From Vibrio ouci (lineage in GTDB: Bacteria; Pseudomonadota; Gammaproteobacteria; Enterobacterales; Vibrionaceae), in the NCBI RefSeq assembly GCF_004551525.1, contig NZ_SATR01000027.1, forward strand, positions 1 through 64,000: a stretch of 64,000 nt of DNA, given 5' to 3'. The position numbers and the translations under genes are program-made. Position 1 is the stretch's first letter, and each line of letters opens with the position of its first letter. This document shows positions 17,480-24,879 of the stretch, one piece after another. The notes beneath the pieces were generated by a model that made no database searches, had not been told where the DNA came from, and saw only the letters and a program-made list of their open reading frames with translations.

Positions 17480-18910
17480 TTAGCTCTTTTTGCTCTGATC
17501 CCAAATACCATCTTCAAGCTGAGATTTCAGCTCAGGGAAATCGTTCGAGTCAAACGTTGGCACTTTGCCTTCATCTAGCTGACGGTTGTAGTCTTTAGCA
17601 AGCTTAATCACGATACCTGATAGTAGAAGAATCGCTACCAAGTTAACAATCGCCATTAGACCCATAGATACGTCTGCAAGAGCCCAAACAACTGGTAGTG
17701 ACGCTACTGCACCAAACATTACCATACCTAACACGACGATACGGAAGATACCTAGGCCTGCTTTGTGGTTGTGCTCCAGGAAGATAAGGTTCGTTTCAGC
17801 GTAAGAGTAGTTAGCAATGATTGAAGTAAATGCGAAGAAGAAAATCGCTACTGCAACAAAGATTCCACCCCATTCACCCACTTGTGAACTTAGCGCGCTC
17901 TGAGTCAATTCGATACCCGTCACTTCACCATGCGGTACGTACTCACCCGACATCAGGATGATAGCAACTGTCGCTGAACAGATAACAATCGTGTCCATGA
18001 ATACACCTAGCATTTGCACATAACCTTGCGACGCTGGGTGCGGTGGGTAAGGCGTTGCCGAAGCTGCAGCGTTAGGCGCAGAACCCATACCCGCTTCGTT
18101 TGAGAATAGACCGCGTTTGATACCGTTAATCATCGCTTGTGCAATTGCGTAGCCCAAACCACCTGCAGCAGCTTCTTGTAGGCCGAATGCGCTCTTGATG
18201 ATTAAGGTCAGAACAGCAGGAAGCTTCTCAATGTTCATTACCATAACGAACATTGCTAGTAGCAAGTAAGCCAGTGCCATGATTGGAACCACTAACTCTG
18301 CTACACGTGCAATACGCTTGATACCACCAAAGATAACAACCGATGAAAGTAGCACAACTACCACACCTACGTAGGTGTCGTCCCAACCGAATGCGTTGTG
18401 CATTGCGTTTGCGATAGAGTTCGCTTGTACTGCGTTAAACACAAGACCGAATGCGATAATTAGGAATACCGAGAACAGTACACCCATCCAACGCATACCT
18501 AGGCCTTTCTCCATGTAGTATGCAGGGCCGCCACGGTAGTTACCGTCATCATCTTTGGTTTTGTATAGCTGCGCTAAGGTACTTTCAGCGAATGATGTCG
18601 CCATACCTAGCATGGCGATAAGCCACATCCAGAAAATAGCACCTGGGCCACCAGCAGTAAGCGCTACAGCTACACCGGCCATATTACCGGTACCAACACG
18701 TGCAGCTAAACTAGTACAAAGAGCTTGGAAAGAAGAGATACCAGCTTTGTCTGCTTTACGGCTGTTCTTTAATACTGAGAACATGTGGCCAAAGTGACGG
18801 AATTGGATAAAGCCCAAGCGGACTGTAAAGTAGATTCCAACACCGACTAGAAGATAAACAAGAATGGAACCCCATAGCAGGTCATTCATTAAATTAATTA
18901 AGTCTGTCAT
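17480..18910 (-). CDS. Sodium/alanine symporter, AGCS (AlsT/DagA) family
   Basis: A polytopic inner membrane amino acid carrier of 476 residues. Family signatures are GTGNMAGVAVALTAGGPGAIFW near the N-terminal third, GPAYYMEKGLG, and FSNEAGMGSAPNAAA, which binds substrate and sodium in this family. Alanine, glycine or D-alanine is the usual substrate. The frame extends upstream to 18982, but ATG 18910 is preferred: a GAGGAT ribosome site precedes it and MTDLINLMNDLLWGS begins like the family. It is monocistronic, with its own terminator. Confidence 0.92.
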   Translation of the reverse strand: MTDLINLMNDLLWGSILVYLLVGVGIYFTVRLGFIQFRHFGHMFSVLKNSRKADKAGISSFQALCTSLAARVGTGNMAGVAVALTAGGPGAIFWMWLIAMLGMATSFAESTLAQLYKTKDDDGNYRGGPAYYMEKGLGMRWMGVLFSVFLIIAFGLVFNAVQANSIANAMHNAFGWDDTYVGVVVVLLSSVVIFGGIKRIARVAELVVPIMALAYLLLAMFVMVMNIEKLPAVLTLIIKSAFGLQEAAAGGLGYAIAQAMINGIKRGLFSNEAGMGSAPNAAASATPYPPHPASQGYVQMLGVFMDTIVICSATVAIILMSGEYVPHGEVTGIELTQSALSSQVGEWGGIFVAVAIFFFAFTSIIANYSYAETNLIFLEHNHKAGLGIFRIVVLGMVMFGAVASLPVVWALADVSMGLMAIVNLVAILLLSGIVIKLAKDYNRQLDEGKVPTFDSNDFPELKSQLEDGIWDQSKKS

Positions 18911-19616
18911 AACATCCTCATATTGAGTTTTCGCTAATCTTTGCTTCCAAGCCTTCCATCTGACCGCCTTACTAAGTGTCAAGATTGCTTAGTATTGGTA
19001 TTGTTATATTGTGCAGTCTAGATCTGTAAAACTCGCCTCATGCTTCCATTTTACGTATCAGCGTATTTTTTGACGGGCGGATAATGCAGTGAAGAACGAC
19101 AAAAATCAATATGCAACCAAACTCATTAAAATGTTATTTTTCACTAGATAGTCACCTGAAATTAACAGTAACCCACACAAACTAGCAATTAAAACAGAAC
19201 ATTTTATTAAATATTAATCAACAACCCCTAATTCATACTGCTAAGAATCCCCTCTATATTCTTCTAGCGACAATGCCTTGCTCTATAAGGCTCGCAACTC
19301 AATATAAAAAATGACGTACCGCAAAATGATAGGCTATGCTTCAATTTTATATGTGCATAATTGAATGCGTCATCTCAAGGTCAAAATTCACACACAGAAT
19401 TAACATACCGTTAGAGTCAATTTAATCGTTTTCGTCGAATCAAACGCTCAAAAAAACGCCAGTTAAGACGACATTTTTTGTGACCCCCTCGCACAATATG
19501 CGCAAAAACTTCATTGAAACGTAACAAATGAGAAACGAATCAAAGTTAGGTTAGTTTTAGATATGGTATTAAAAACATGCCCGATTAAAGGAAAGATGAT
19601 CATAAAGAGGTAGCTT
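18911..19616. other. Long AT-rich intergenic region
   Basis: About 700 bp between the divergent symporter and DUF3545-type genes. I found no credible gene, only ORFs of fewer than about 20 codons. The stretch is AT-rich with scattered A/T tracts and presumably holds both promoters. No strong operator, terminator or repeat stood out. Confidence 0.5.
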
Positions 19617-19799
19617 ATGGAAGGCTTAAACTTTGACGAAATTTTCGAACAGGACTTACCAAAAGGAAGAGCCAGTCGCTCAAAACCTGTGAAACGTAAG
19701 TGGCGAGAAATCGAAGCAATTAAAGATCGCCAACGCTTGCAAAAAGAGTTGATGGATATGGATATCGGCTATGATGATTTAAACGCAGTCGAATACTGA
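19617..19799 (+). CDS. DUF3545-type small protein
   Basis: A 60-residue charged protein. An acidic N-terminal segment (GLNFDEIFEQDLPKG) is followed by a basic linker (RSKPVKRKWREIEAIKDRQR) and a short acidic C-terminus ending AVEY. The middle should form a helix. It matches what I recall of the DUF3545 family, found mainly in Vibrio and relatives, with no known role. AAGAGGTAGCTT places a ribosome site before the ATG, and a terminator follows directly, so it is a stand-alone gene. Confidence 0.8.
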   Translation: MEGLNFDEIFEQDLPKGRASRSKPVKRKWREIEAIKDRQRLQKELMDMDIGYDDLNAVEY

Positions 19800-19804
19800 T
19801 TACT

Positions 19805-19831
19805 AAAAAGAGGCATTACGCCTCTTTTTTT
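19805..19831. terminator. Bidirectional terminator between DUF3545 and hemerythrin genes
   Basis: AAAAAGAGGC/GCCTCTTTTT with a five-base loop sits between two convergent genes. Confidence 0.9.
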
Positions 19832-19835
19832 CATT

Positions 19836-20387
19836 TTAGATGCTTTCATGAGCATTTTGATGGACGCGTTCAGCGATCTGCTGATATTGCTCGGCGATGG
19901 TTTCGCCGAAAACAGGATCGTCTTCGCATACTGTCCATTGCTCTTCAACGATTTGCCAATCTTTGGTGGTGAACGTTTCCATTAGATAAGGAAAGATGTG
20001 CTTCTCTTCCATTTCTAAATGGCTCTTCTGCGCATTTAGGAATGATTCAAGCTGCTCAATGAACAGACTCTGTGGCACAACCGCATCTTGAAGCACCATA
20101 TCAACAATATTAAGAAACTCATGCGTTTGCTCAGACAATGTTTTGTGCTCTAACTCTAGGTTATCAATTTCCTTATGATGACCGTAATGAGTCAAGTAAT
20201 GGTGATATAGGATGTCCTCTTTAGGGTGATGTACCCTCTCAGAATGATTCGCTAAATAGTCGACAATCTCTCTTAACACACCATAGTTAACGCTGCGCTC
20301 ATCTTTTAGTACCGCTAACTTATGGCGCAATATTGCTAGCAGGCGCACCATATAACCATGCTCGCGCTTGATTCTTTCAATCATCAT
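19836..20387 (-). CDS. Hemerythrin-like domain protein
   Basis: A four-helix hemerythrin HHE protein that probably holds a di-iron centre. Candidate ligands, in order, are the His in REHGYMVRLL, His and Glu in HHPKEDILYHHYL, His in LELEHKTL, and the HLEMEEKHIFPYLME segment that matches the second HxxxE repeat. Vibrio homologues are annotated only generically; oxygen, nitric oxide or iron sensing is possible but not shown. ATG 20387 follows a GGAGAG ribosome site (183 residues); the next ATG is one codon on. It has no operon partner. Confidence 0.88.
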   Translation of the reverse strand: MMIERIKREHGYMVRLLAILRHKLAVLKDERSVNYGVLREIVDYLANHSERVHHPKEDILYHHYLTHYGHHKEIDNLELEHKTLSEQTHEFLNIVDMVLQDAVVPQSLFIEQLESFLNAQKSHLEMEEKHIFPYLMETFTTKDWQIVEEQWTVCEDDPVFGETIAEQYQQIAERVHQNAHESI

Positions 20388-20487
20388 AGTGTCTCTCCTT
20401 AACACTTACTTTTAATAAGTGTATTAGAGTATTAATAGAGATGCTTTGATCTTGTTCAGATTTTAATCAGTCATTGGCAAGGATGAA

Positions 20488-21174
20488 TTACACTTCGACC
20501 TGCATCGGAAGCTGCCATTGAATCGCGTTTTTCCCCTGAGAGGTCAGAATGGCATTGGTCTGGGAGAAGTGGCCGCAGCCAAAAAAACCACGGTGAGCAG
20601 ACAGCGGTGATGGGTGAGGCCCAGATAAAACATGGTGTTTATCACGATCAATAAAGCGTCCTTTCTTTTGCGCATGTGCCCCCCATAAAAGAAACACAAC
20701 CCCAGACTGATGTTGGTTGATGGCCTCTATGACTTTATCGGTAAAGGTCTCCCAACCACTTTTAGCGTGTGAGTGTGCCTTACCTTGCTCTACCGTCAAT
20801 ACCGTATTAAGCAATAACACACCTTGCTGAGCCCAACTTTGCAAATAGCCATGCGGCGGGATCTCGAACCCCTCTATATCTTGAGCAAGCTCTTTATACA
20901 TATTGACCAAAGAAGGTGGCGTTTTTACCCCCGGCAGAACCGAAAAACATAACCCGTGGGCTTGATTAGGGCCATGGTAAGGGTCTTGGCCAATGATCAC
21001 CACTTTGATATCGGCAAACTCTGTCGCCTTAAACGCATTGAAAACGTCCGACGCAGGCGGGAATACTACTTTTCCGGCTGCACGCTCCGCCTCAACAAAA
21101 GAGATCGTTTGCTGAAAATACTCTTGCTGCTTTTCTACACCAATAACATCATGCCAGGTAAGTGAGGTATTCAT
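20488..21174 (-). CDS. ung: Uracil-DNA glycosylase
   Basis: Ung removes uracil from DNA as the first step of base excision repair. The 228 residues hold the family-1 signature GQDPYHGPNQAHGL, with catalytic Asp64 and His67. The minor-groove loop is HPSPLSAHRGF, with His187. Length matches E. coli Ung. It lies in the same direction as nfo, another base excision enzyme, but about 240 bp separate them and a strong hairpin lies just before ung, so cotranscription is not assured. Confidence 0.97.
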   Translation of the reverse strand: MNTSLTWHDVIGVEKQQEYFQQTISFVEAERAAGKVVFPPASDVFNAFKATEFADIKVVIIGQDPYHGPNQAHGLCFSVLPGVKTPPSLVNMYKELAQDIEGFEIPPHGYLQSWAQQGVLLLNTVLTVEQGKAHSHAKSGWETFTDKVIEAINQHQSGVVFLLWGAHAQKKGRFIDRDKHHVLSGPHPSPLSAHRGFFGCGHFSQTNAILTSQGKNAIQWQLPMQVEV

Positions 21175-21180
21175 GACCCA

Positions 21181-21230
21181 TTCCTTCTACTATATATGCG
21201 CTGACATTGTCGCAAAAATAGTAGAAGGAA
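21181..21230 (-). terminator. Long inverted repeat immediately upstream of ung
   Basis: TTCCTTCTACTAT at 21181-21193 pairs perfectly with ATAGTAGAAGGAA at 21218-21230 around a 24-base loop. No clean T-run follows on the minus strand, so it may be a weak terminator, a structured ung leader or a protein site. Confidence 0.45.
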
Positions 21231-21238
21231 CAAAGGGG

Positions 21239-21343
21239 TTAGTGTTTTTGAGGAGTACGGTAGTGACCTTGACCAGTGATGTGTCGATTTGGCAAAGGTA
21301 GACGTACAGTGCGGCTCGAAACGTGAGAGTAAGTAAAAGGCAT
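21239..21343 (-). CDS. Possible 34-residue protein upstream of ung
   Basis: A minus-strand frame from ATG 21343 to TAA encodes MPFTYSHVSSRTVRLPLPNR and a His-rich end (34 residues), with GGGGAT some bases before the start. It lies between nfo and ung in the same direction. I recognise no family, and a frame this short can occur by chance. Confidence 0.3.
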   Translation of the reverse strand: MPFTYSHVSSRTVRLPLPNRHITGQGHYRTPQKH

Positions 21344-21415
21344 AGTGGCATCCCCATATTGTGACTTCATAAAAAGCTATGAAAGATTAATGCCACATTG
21401 CTGCCAACTTCTCGC

Positions 21416-22291
21416 TTAAGCTAATGCTTGAAGGTGGAATTGACGCATGGTTTCGATCTCTTGCGGCCAAAGTTCAGGCTCTATCGTCTCTAGAATCAAT
21501 GGGATACCATCGAATCTCGCATCTTTAGAGATATACTCAAAACAGTCCCAGCCAATTTCACCTTTGCCCAAAGCGTGGTGCCTATCGACCTTGCCGCCTA
21601 AGGCAATCTTTGAGTCATTAATGTGCATTGCACGTAAATATTGCATCCCGACTACACGCTCAAACTCAGCAAATGTCGCTTCACAAGCCTCATGCGAACT
21701 TAAGTCATAGCCAGCAGCAAAGGTGTGGCAAGTATCAATACATACACCGACACGCGACTTATCTTCAACTTGCTCAATGATCTCGGCGAGATGCTCAAAA
21801 CGCCAACCAAGATTCGTCCCCTGACCCGCGGTGTTCTCAATCACTGCGATCACATTAGGAACCGCTTGATGCGCCAGATTGATCGATTCGGCAATTTTAG
21901 TGAGGCACTCTTTCTCAGATATCTTCTTTAAATGACTCCCAGGATGAAAATTCAGCAGGGTTAATCCGAGCTGATTACAGCGTTCCATCTCATCAATAAA
22001 TGCCGCGCGCGACTTTTCCAACTTTTCCTCTTCCGGTGCACCTAAGTTTATTAAATAGGAATCATGAGGAAGAATCTGTTCGCTAGCAAAACCTAACATT
22101 TTGCAGTTCGCTTTAAAGGCACTGATGGTGGCAGCTTCAAGTGGCTTCGCTACCCATTGGCGTTGGTTTTTAGTAAAGAGCGCAAAAGCGTTGGCACCGA
22201 TCTCACGCGCACGCAGTGGCGCTTGGTCAACCCCACCAGCTGCAGAGACATGCGCACCTATATACTTATTACCCATTGCTTTTTTTATCAT
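21416..22291 (-). CDS. nfo: Endonuclease IV (AP endonuclease)
   Basis: Nfo cleaves DNA 5' to abasic sites and at some oxidised 3' ends using three zinc ions. Metal and fold motifs are GAHVSAAGG at the start, LNFHPGSH, VIENTAGQGTN, CIDTCHTFAAGYD, HINDSK and DRHHALGKGEIG, ending with LILETIEPE. The frame gives 291 residues. A start at 22276 (MGNKYIGAHV) would match E. coli better, but AGGTGAT lies upstream of 22291, so the start is open. It is divergent from grcA. Confidence 0.96.
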   Translation of the reverse strand: MIKKAMGNKYIGAHVSAAGGVDQAPLRAREIGANAFALFTKNQRQWVAKPLEAATISAFKANCKMLGFASEQILPHDSYLINLGAPEEEKLEKSRAAFIDEMERCNQLGLTLLNFHPGSHLKKISEKECLTKIAESINLAHQAVPNVIAVIENTAGQGTNLGWRFEHLAEIIEQVEDKSRVGVCIDTCHTFAAGYDLSSHEACEATFAEFERVVGMQYLRAMHINDSKIALGGKVDRHHALGKGEIGWDCFEYISKDARFDGIPLILETIEPELWPQEIETMRQFHLQALA

Positions 22292-22365
22292 TGTTACTTA
22301 ATCACCTTTCACTTTCAGTATGGCTCCCGAAAAACAGTCATTTAAAAGAGGGAGCTCAAACTTTA

Positions 22366-22401
22366 AACTCATTTTGTAGTAAATTTACAACAAAATGAGT
22401 T
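22366..22401. repeat. 36-bp near-perfect palindrome between nfo and grcA
   Basis: The 16-base arm CTCATTTTGTAGTAAA (22368-22383) is followed directly by TTTACAACAAAATGAG (22384-22399); one position mismatches, and two flanking A/T pairs extend it. With no loop it looks more like a dimeric-protein operator or cruciform than a terminator. No regulator can be named. Confidence 0.6.
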
Positions 22402-22512
22402 ATTAAATATTTTTTATATTATCAAATAAATTGTAACTATATTGTTTTCAAAGATTTTATTGATTTAGAACAATAAAATAACCATCAAGAAATTAATGTT
22501 TTTGGTTGTTTT

Positions 22513-22526
22513 TTGACTTAAATCAA
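22513..22526 (+). promoter_or_regulatory. FNR-type site of the grcA promoter
   Basis: TTGACTTAAATCAA differs from the FNR consensus TTGAT-N4-ATCAA at one base. Its centre is about 42 bp upstream of the start point predicted from TATAAT at 22551-22556, the classical position for FNR activation. It fits the anaerobic induction known for grcA (yfiD) in E. coli. Confidence 0.75.
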
Positions 22527-22550
22527 TATTATCATAAGGGATATTCGCTA

Positions 22551-22556
22551 TATAAT
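22551..22556 (+). promoter_or_regulatory. Consensus -10 box of grcA
   Basis: A perfect TATAAT lies about 65 bp before the grcA start. It is spaced correctly from the FNR-type site at 22513-22526, which would replace a -35 box. Confidence 0.7.
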
Positions 22557-22621
22557 ACGTAGCTCACTAAAATTCGAAAATTAACACCAATTAACCACGT
22601 TAAGTGGACTAGGAGATAGTA

Positions 22622-22999
22622 ATGATTCAAGGTATTCAAATCACTAAAGCAGCAAATGACGACCTACTAAACTCTATCTGGCTACTAGATAGCGAGAAGA
22701 ATGAAGCTCGTTGTGTAGCAGCAAACTCTGGCTACGAAGCTGACCAAGTAATCGCAATTAACGATCTTGGCGACTACGAAAGCCGTGAAGTAGCTATCGA
22801 AACAGCTCCACGCATCGAAGGTGGTCAGCACCTAAACGTTAACGTTCTTAAGCGTGAAACTCTAGAAGATGCTGTAGCACACCCTGAGAACTACCCTCAG
22901 CTAACTATCCGCGTTTCTGGCTACGCTGTTCGTTTCAACTCACTAACAACTGAACAGCAACGTGACGTAATCGCACGTACTTTCACTGAGTCTCTATAA
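22622..22999 (+). CDS. grcA: Autonomous glycyl radical cofactor GrcA
   Basis: GrcA replaces the damaged C-terminal glycyl-radical segment of pyruvate formate-lyase after oxygen exposure. The 125-residue protein ends with the glycyl radical motif RVSGYAVRFN, with the radical glycine at residue 100, followed by the conserved LTTEQQRDVIARTF. Length and C-terminus match the family; its N-terminus serves in docking. The codons are strongly biased, as in highly expressed genes. An AGGAGAT ribosome site precedes the start, and an FNR-type promoter and a terminator frame it as a single-gene unit. Confidence 0.96.
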   Translation: MIQGIQITKAANDDLLNSIWLLDSEKNEARCVAANSGYEADQVIAINDLGDYESREVAIETAPRIEGGQHLNVNVLKRETLEDAVAHPENYPQLTIRVSGYAVRFNSLTTEQQRDVIARTFTESL

Positions 23000-23017
23000 T
23001 TCTCAGTCACTGATTTT

Positions 23018-23049
23018 AAAAACGGCGCTCATTGAACGCCGTTTTTTTT
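23018..23049 (+). terminator. Rho-independent terminator after grcA
   Basis: AACGGCG/CGCCGTT with a nine-base loop is followed by eight T residues. Confidence 0.92.
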
Positions 23050-23122
23050 GCTTGTGGCTATACCCTACTCTACTGGCCATAAGGTACATTAACATCACTA
23101 GTTATCACCTAGAGTGAACCTT

Positions 23123-23983
23123 ATGCTATTGGAAGGCATCGAAACCTTACTTGTGTTAAGTAAAGCAAAGACCATGAGCCGCACCGGAAGCTTACTTTAC
23201 ATCAGCCAATCCGCCGTTAGTAAGCGTATCGCCAATCTGGAAAAGAAGTTGGGTAAAAAACTGATTGAGCCTTGCGGCCGTTCGATAAAGCTCACACCCG
23301 ATGGCATTGCTTTAATTGAAACGATTGGCCCCTCATTCAATGAGTTACGCGGCCTAATCTATGAGCAGCAAGAGCTTGAGGACACCTCATTAATCACCCT
23401 AGACAGCTCAAAATCGCTCATTGCAGGTTACCTAGGCAAAACGATCGGTGATTATCTAAAACAAGATCAGTACTTAACAATAACGACCAATCACACACCG
23501 AGAATCGTCGAACGAGTCCAATCAGGTAAAGCGACAATAGGCCTATGTGCTGGCCAACTCCCTGCACAACATGGTTTGAAGGCATTCCACCTATGTGATG
23601 AACCGTTTTTCATCGTCAGTGATAAACAGCCACACAAACTACCAGAGAGAGTCATCACCAATGACCTGACGAACCCATCCAACAGTTATCAACTTCCAGC
23701 TCTAGCCAAGTTAGGGATAAAACCGGCAATGGAAATGGATGCTTACACTGCCGCGGCTCAATTAGCCTTAGGAGGGGCGTCACCAGCGCTGATCCCTCTC
23801 TCTATCGTTAGAGCGCTAAACATACCAGATAATCACTGTTTTCAGTTTAAGCAACTTGAGTCCTTGATCAGACCGATTCATATTTGTGTAAGGCAGAGTG
23901 TTTACCAATCTACAAGGGTTAAAACATTGATAGCAACCATTGCTGATGCTGTTCCCAAAGTAGCTTCAGCGCCATTAGCATAG
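23123..23983 (+). CDS. LysR-family transcriptional regulator
   Basis: A 286-residue LysR-type regulator. The N-terminal winged helix-turn-helix spans about residues 14-60 (TMSRTGSLLYISQSAVSKRI followed by LEKKLGKKLIEP), and the rest is the periplasmic-binding-like effector domain. ATG 23123 is preferred; a GTG nine bases upstream is possible. Its 3' end overlaps the tail of the convergent TSUP permease by 65 bp. LysR genes often control a neighbour, but here the pair is tail to tail, so the target is unknown. Confidence 0.88.
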   Translation: MLLEGIETLLVLSKAKTMSRTGSLLYISQSAVSKRIANLEKKLGKKLIEPCGRSIKLTPDGIALIETIGPSFNELRGLIYEQQELEDTSLITLDSSKSLIAGYLGKTIGDYLKQDQYLTITTNHTPRIVERVQSGKATIGLCAGQLPAQHGLKAFHLCDEPFFIVSDKQPHKLPERVITNDLTNPSNSYQLPALAKLGIKPAMEMDAYTAAAQLALGGASPALIPLSIVRALNIPDNHCFQFKQLESLIRPIHICVRQSVYQSTRVKTLIATIADAVPKVASAPLA

Positions 23984-24698
23984 ACATGGTAATCACCAAA
24001 GGACGAATCCACTTTTGTCCTTTGCTCACCACCACTTTCGCGCCGAGCTGAGCACCAATAAAGCCGCCAACAGCCATCACAAGGCCCAATTCCCAAATAG
24101 GTAAACCTGCCAGAATAAAAAACAGTAGCGCGGCGATATTCGACGTAAAGTTGAGCACCTTAGTGCGAGCGGTCGCATCGACAAGCGAGAAGTGACCAAG
24201 CGCGACAAAACAGACGGTAAAGATCGAACCTGTCCCTGGGCCGAAGAAGCCATCATAGAACCCCACTCCACCACCAACACTAAAAGCAAACATCGCTTCA
24301 GAGATTTTAGCCTTGCCCGATTGCTCTCTGGTCTTCGGCATCATTAAGAAATAGAGCGAAATGGCGACCAATAACAGCGGAATAAGGCTAGTTAGTACTC
24401 CCGCATCAATATACTGCACGGCTTCAGCACCGACTGCAGAACCGATGAAAGTACAGACAATAGCCAAGCGCATCTCTTTGATACTGACAATGCCGTTACG
24501 CACGAAATACCAACTGGCTGAAAAGCTACCGAATGAGCTTTGCAGTTTATTGGTTGCTAGTGCCTGTGTCGGCGGCACACCAGCAGCCAGTAGCGCAGGT
24601 AACGTTAACAAGCCTCCACCACCAGCCATGGCATCAATAAAACCCGCCACGGTAGCAACAAAGAATAGGATGGTTAGAATTTCGAGTGTCAGTTCCAT
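23919..24698 (-). CDS. TSUP-family (TauE/SafE, YfcA-like) membrane permease
   Basis: A 259-residue inner membrane protein with about eight hydrophobic segments. It has the repeated glycine-rich motif GFIDAMAGGGGLLTLPALL in the first half and GFYDGFFGPGTGSIF in the second, typical of the TSUP (DUF81) family. Members export or import sulfite, sulfoacetate and other sulfur or organic anions; the substrate here cannot be read. The last 65 bp of the coding region lie under the end of the lysR gene on the other strand. Confidence 0.9.
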   Translation of the reverse strand: MELTLEILTILFFVATVAGFIDAMAGGGGLLTLPALLAAGVPPTQALATNKLQSSFGSFSASWYFVRNGIVSIKEMRLAIVCTFIGSAVGAEAVQYIDAGVLTSLIPLLLVAISLYFLMMPKTREQSGKAKISEAMFAFSVGGGVGFYDGFFGPGTGSIFTVCFVALGHFSLVDATARTKVLNFTSNIAALLFFILAGLPIWELGLVMAVGGFIGAQLGAKVVVSKGQKWIRPLVITMSMLMALKLLWEQHQQWLLSMF

Positions 24699-24807
24699 TT
24701 TCGATCAATCAGTTACAAGTCTCTAAGAGCAAAATACCATCAAGTTAACCATTCTTTTAACGAAAGATTAGACTTAAACCCATTCCTTTTTTTCAACAAT
24801 TAGAAAA

Positions 24808-24834
24808 TAAAAAAGCCCGCTCTAGTGAGCGGGC
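24808..24834 (-). terminator. Rho-independent terminator after carB
   Basis: GCCCGCTC/GAGCGGGC with a TAGT loop is followed on the minus strand by a T-run, about 45 bp after the carB stop. Confidence 0.92.
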
Positions 24835-24879
24835 AATGAGGTTGTCATATAGGCTCCGTTGCGAGCCTACTGATTGTTA

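Noticed and set aside
19081..19600. Possible small RNA or origin-like AT-rich region upstream of the DUF3545-type gene
   Set aside because: No repeats, DnaA-box cluster, promoter-terminator pair or stable fold could be supported by eye.
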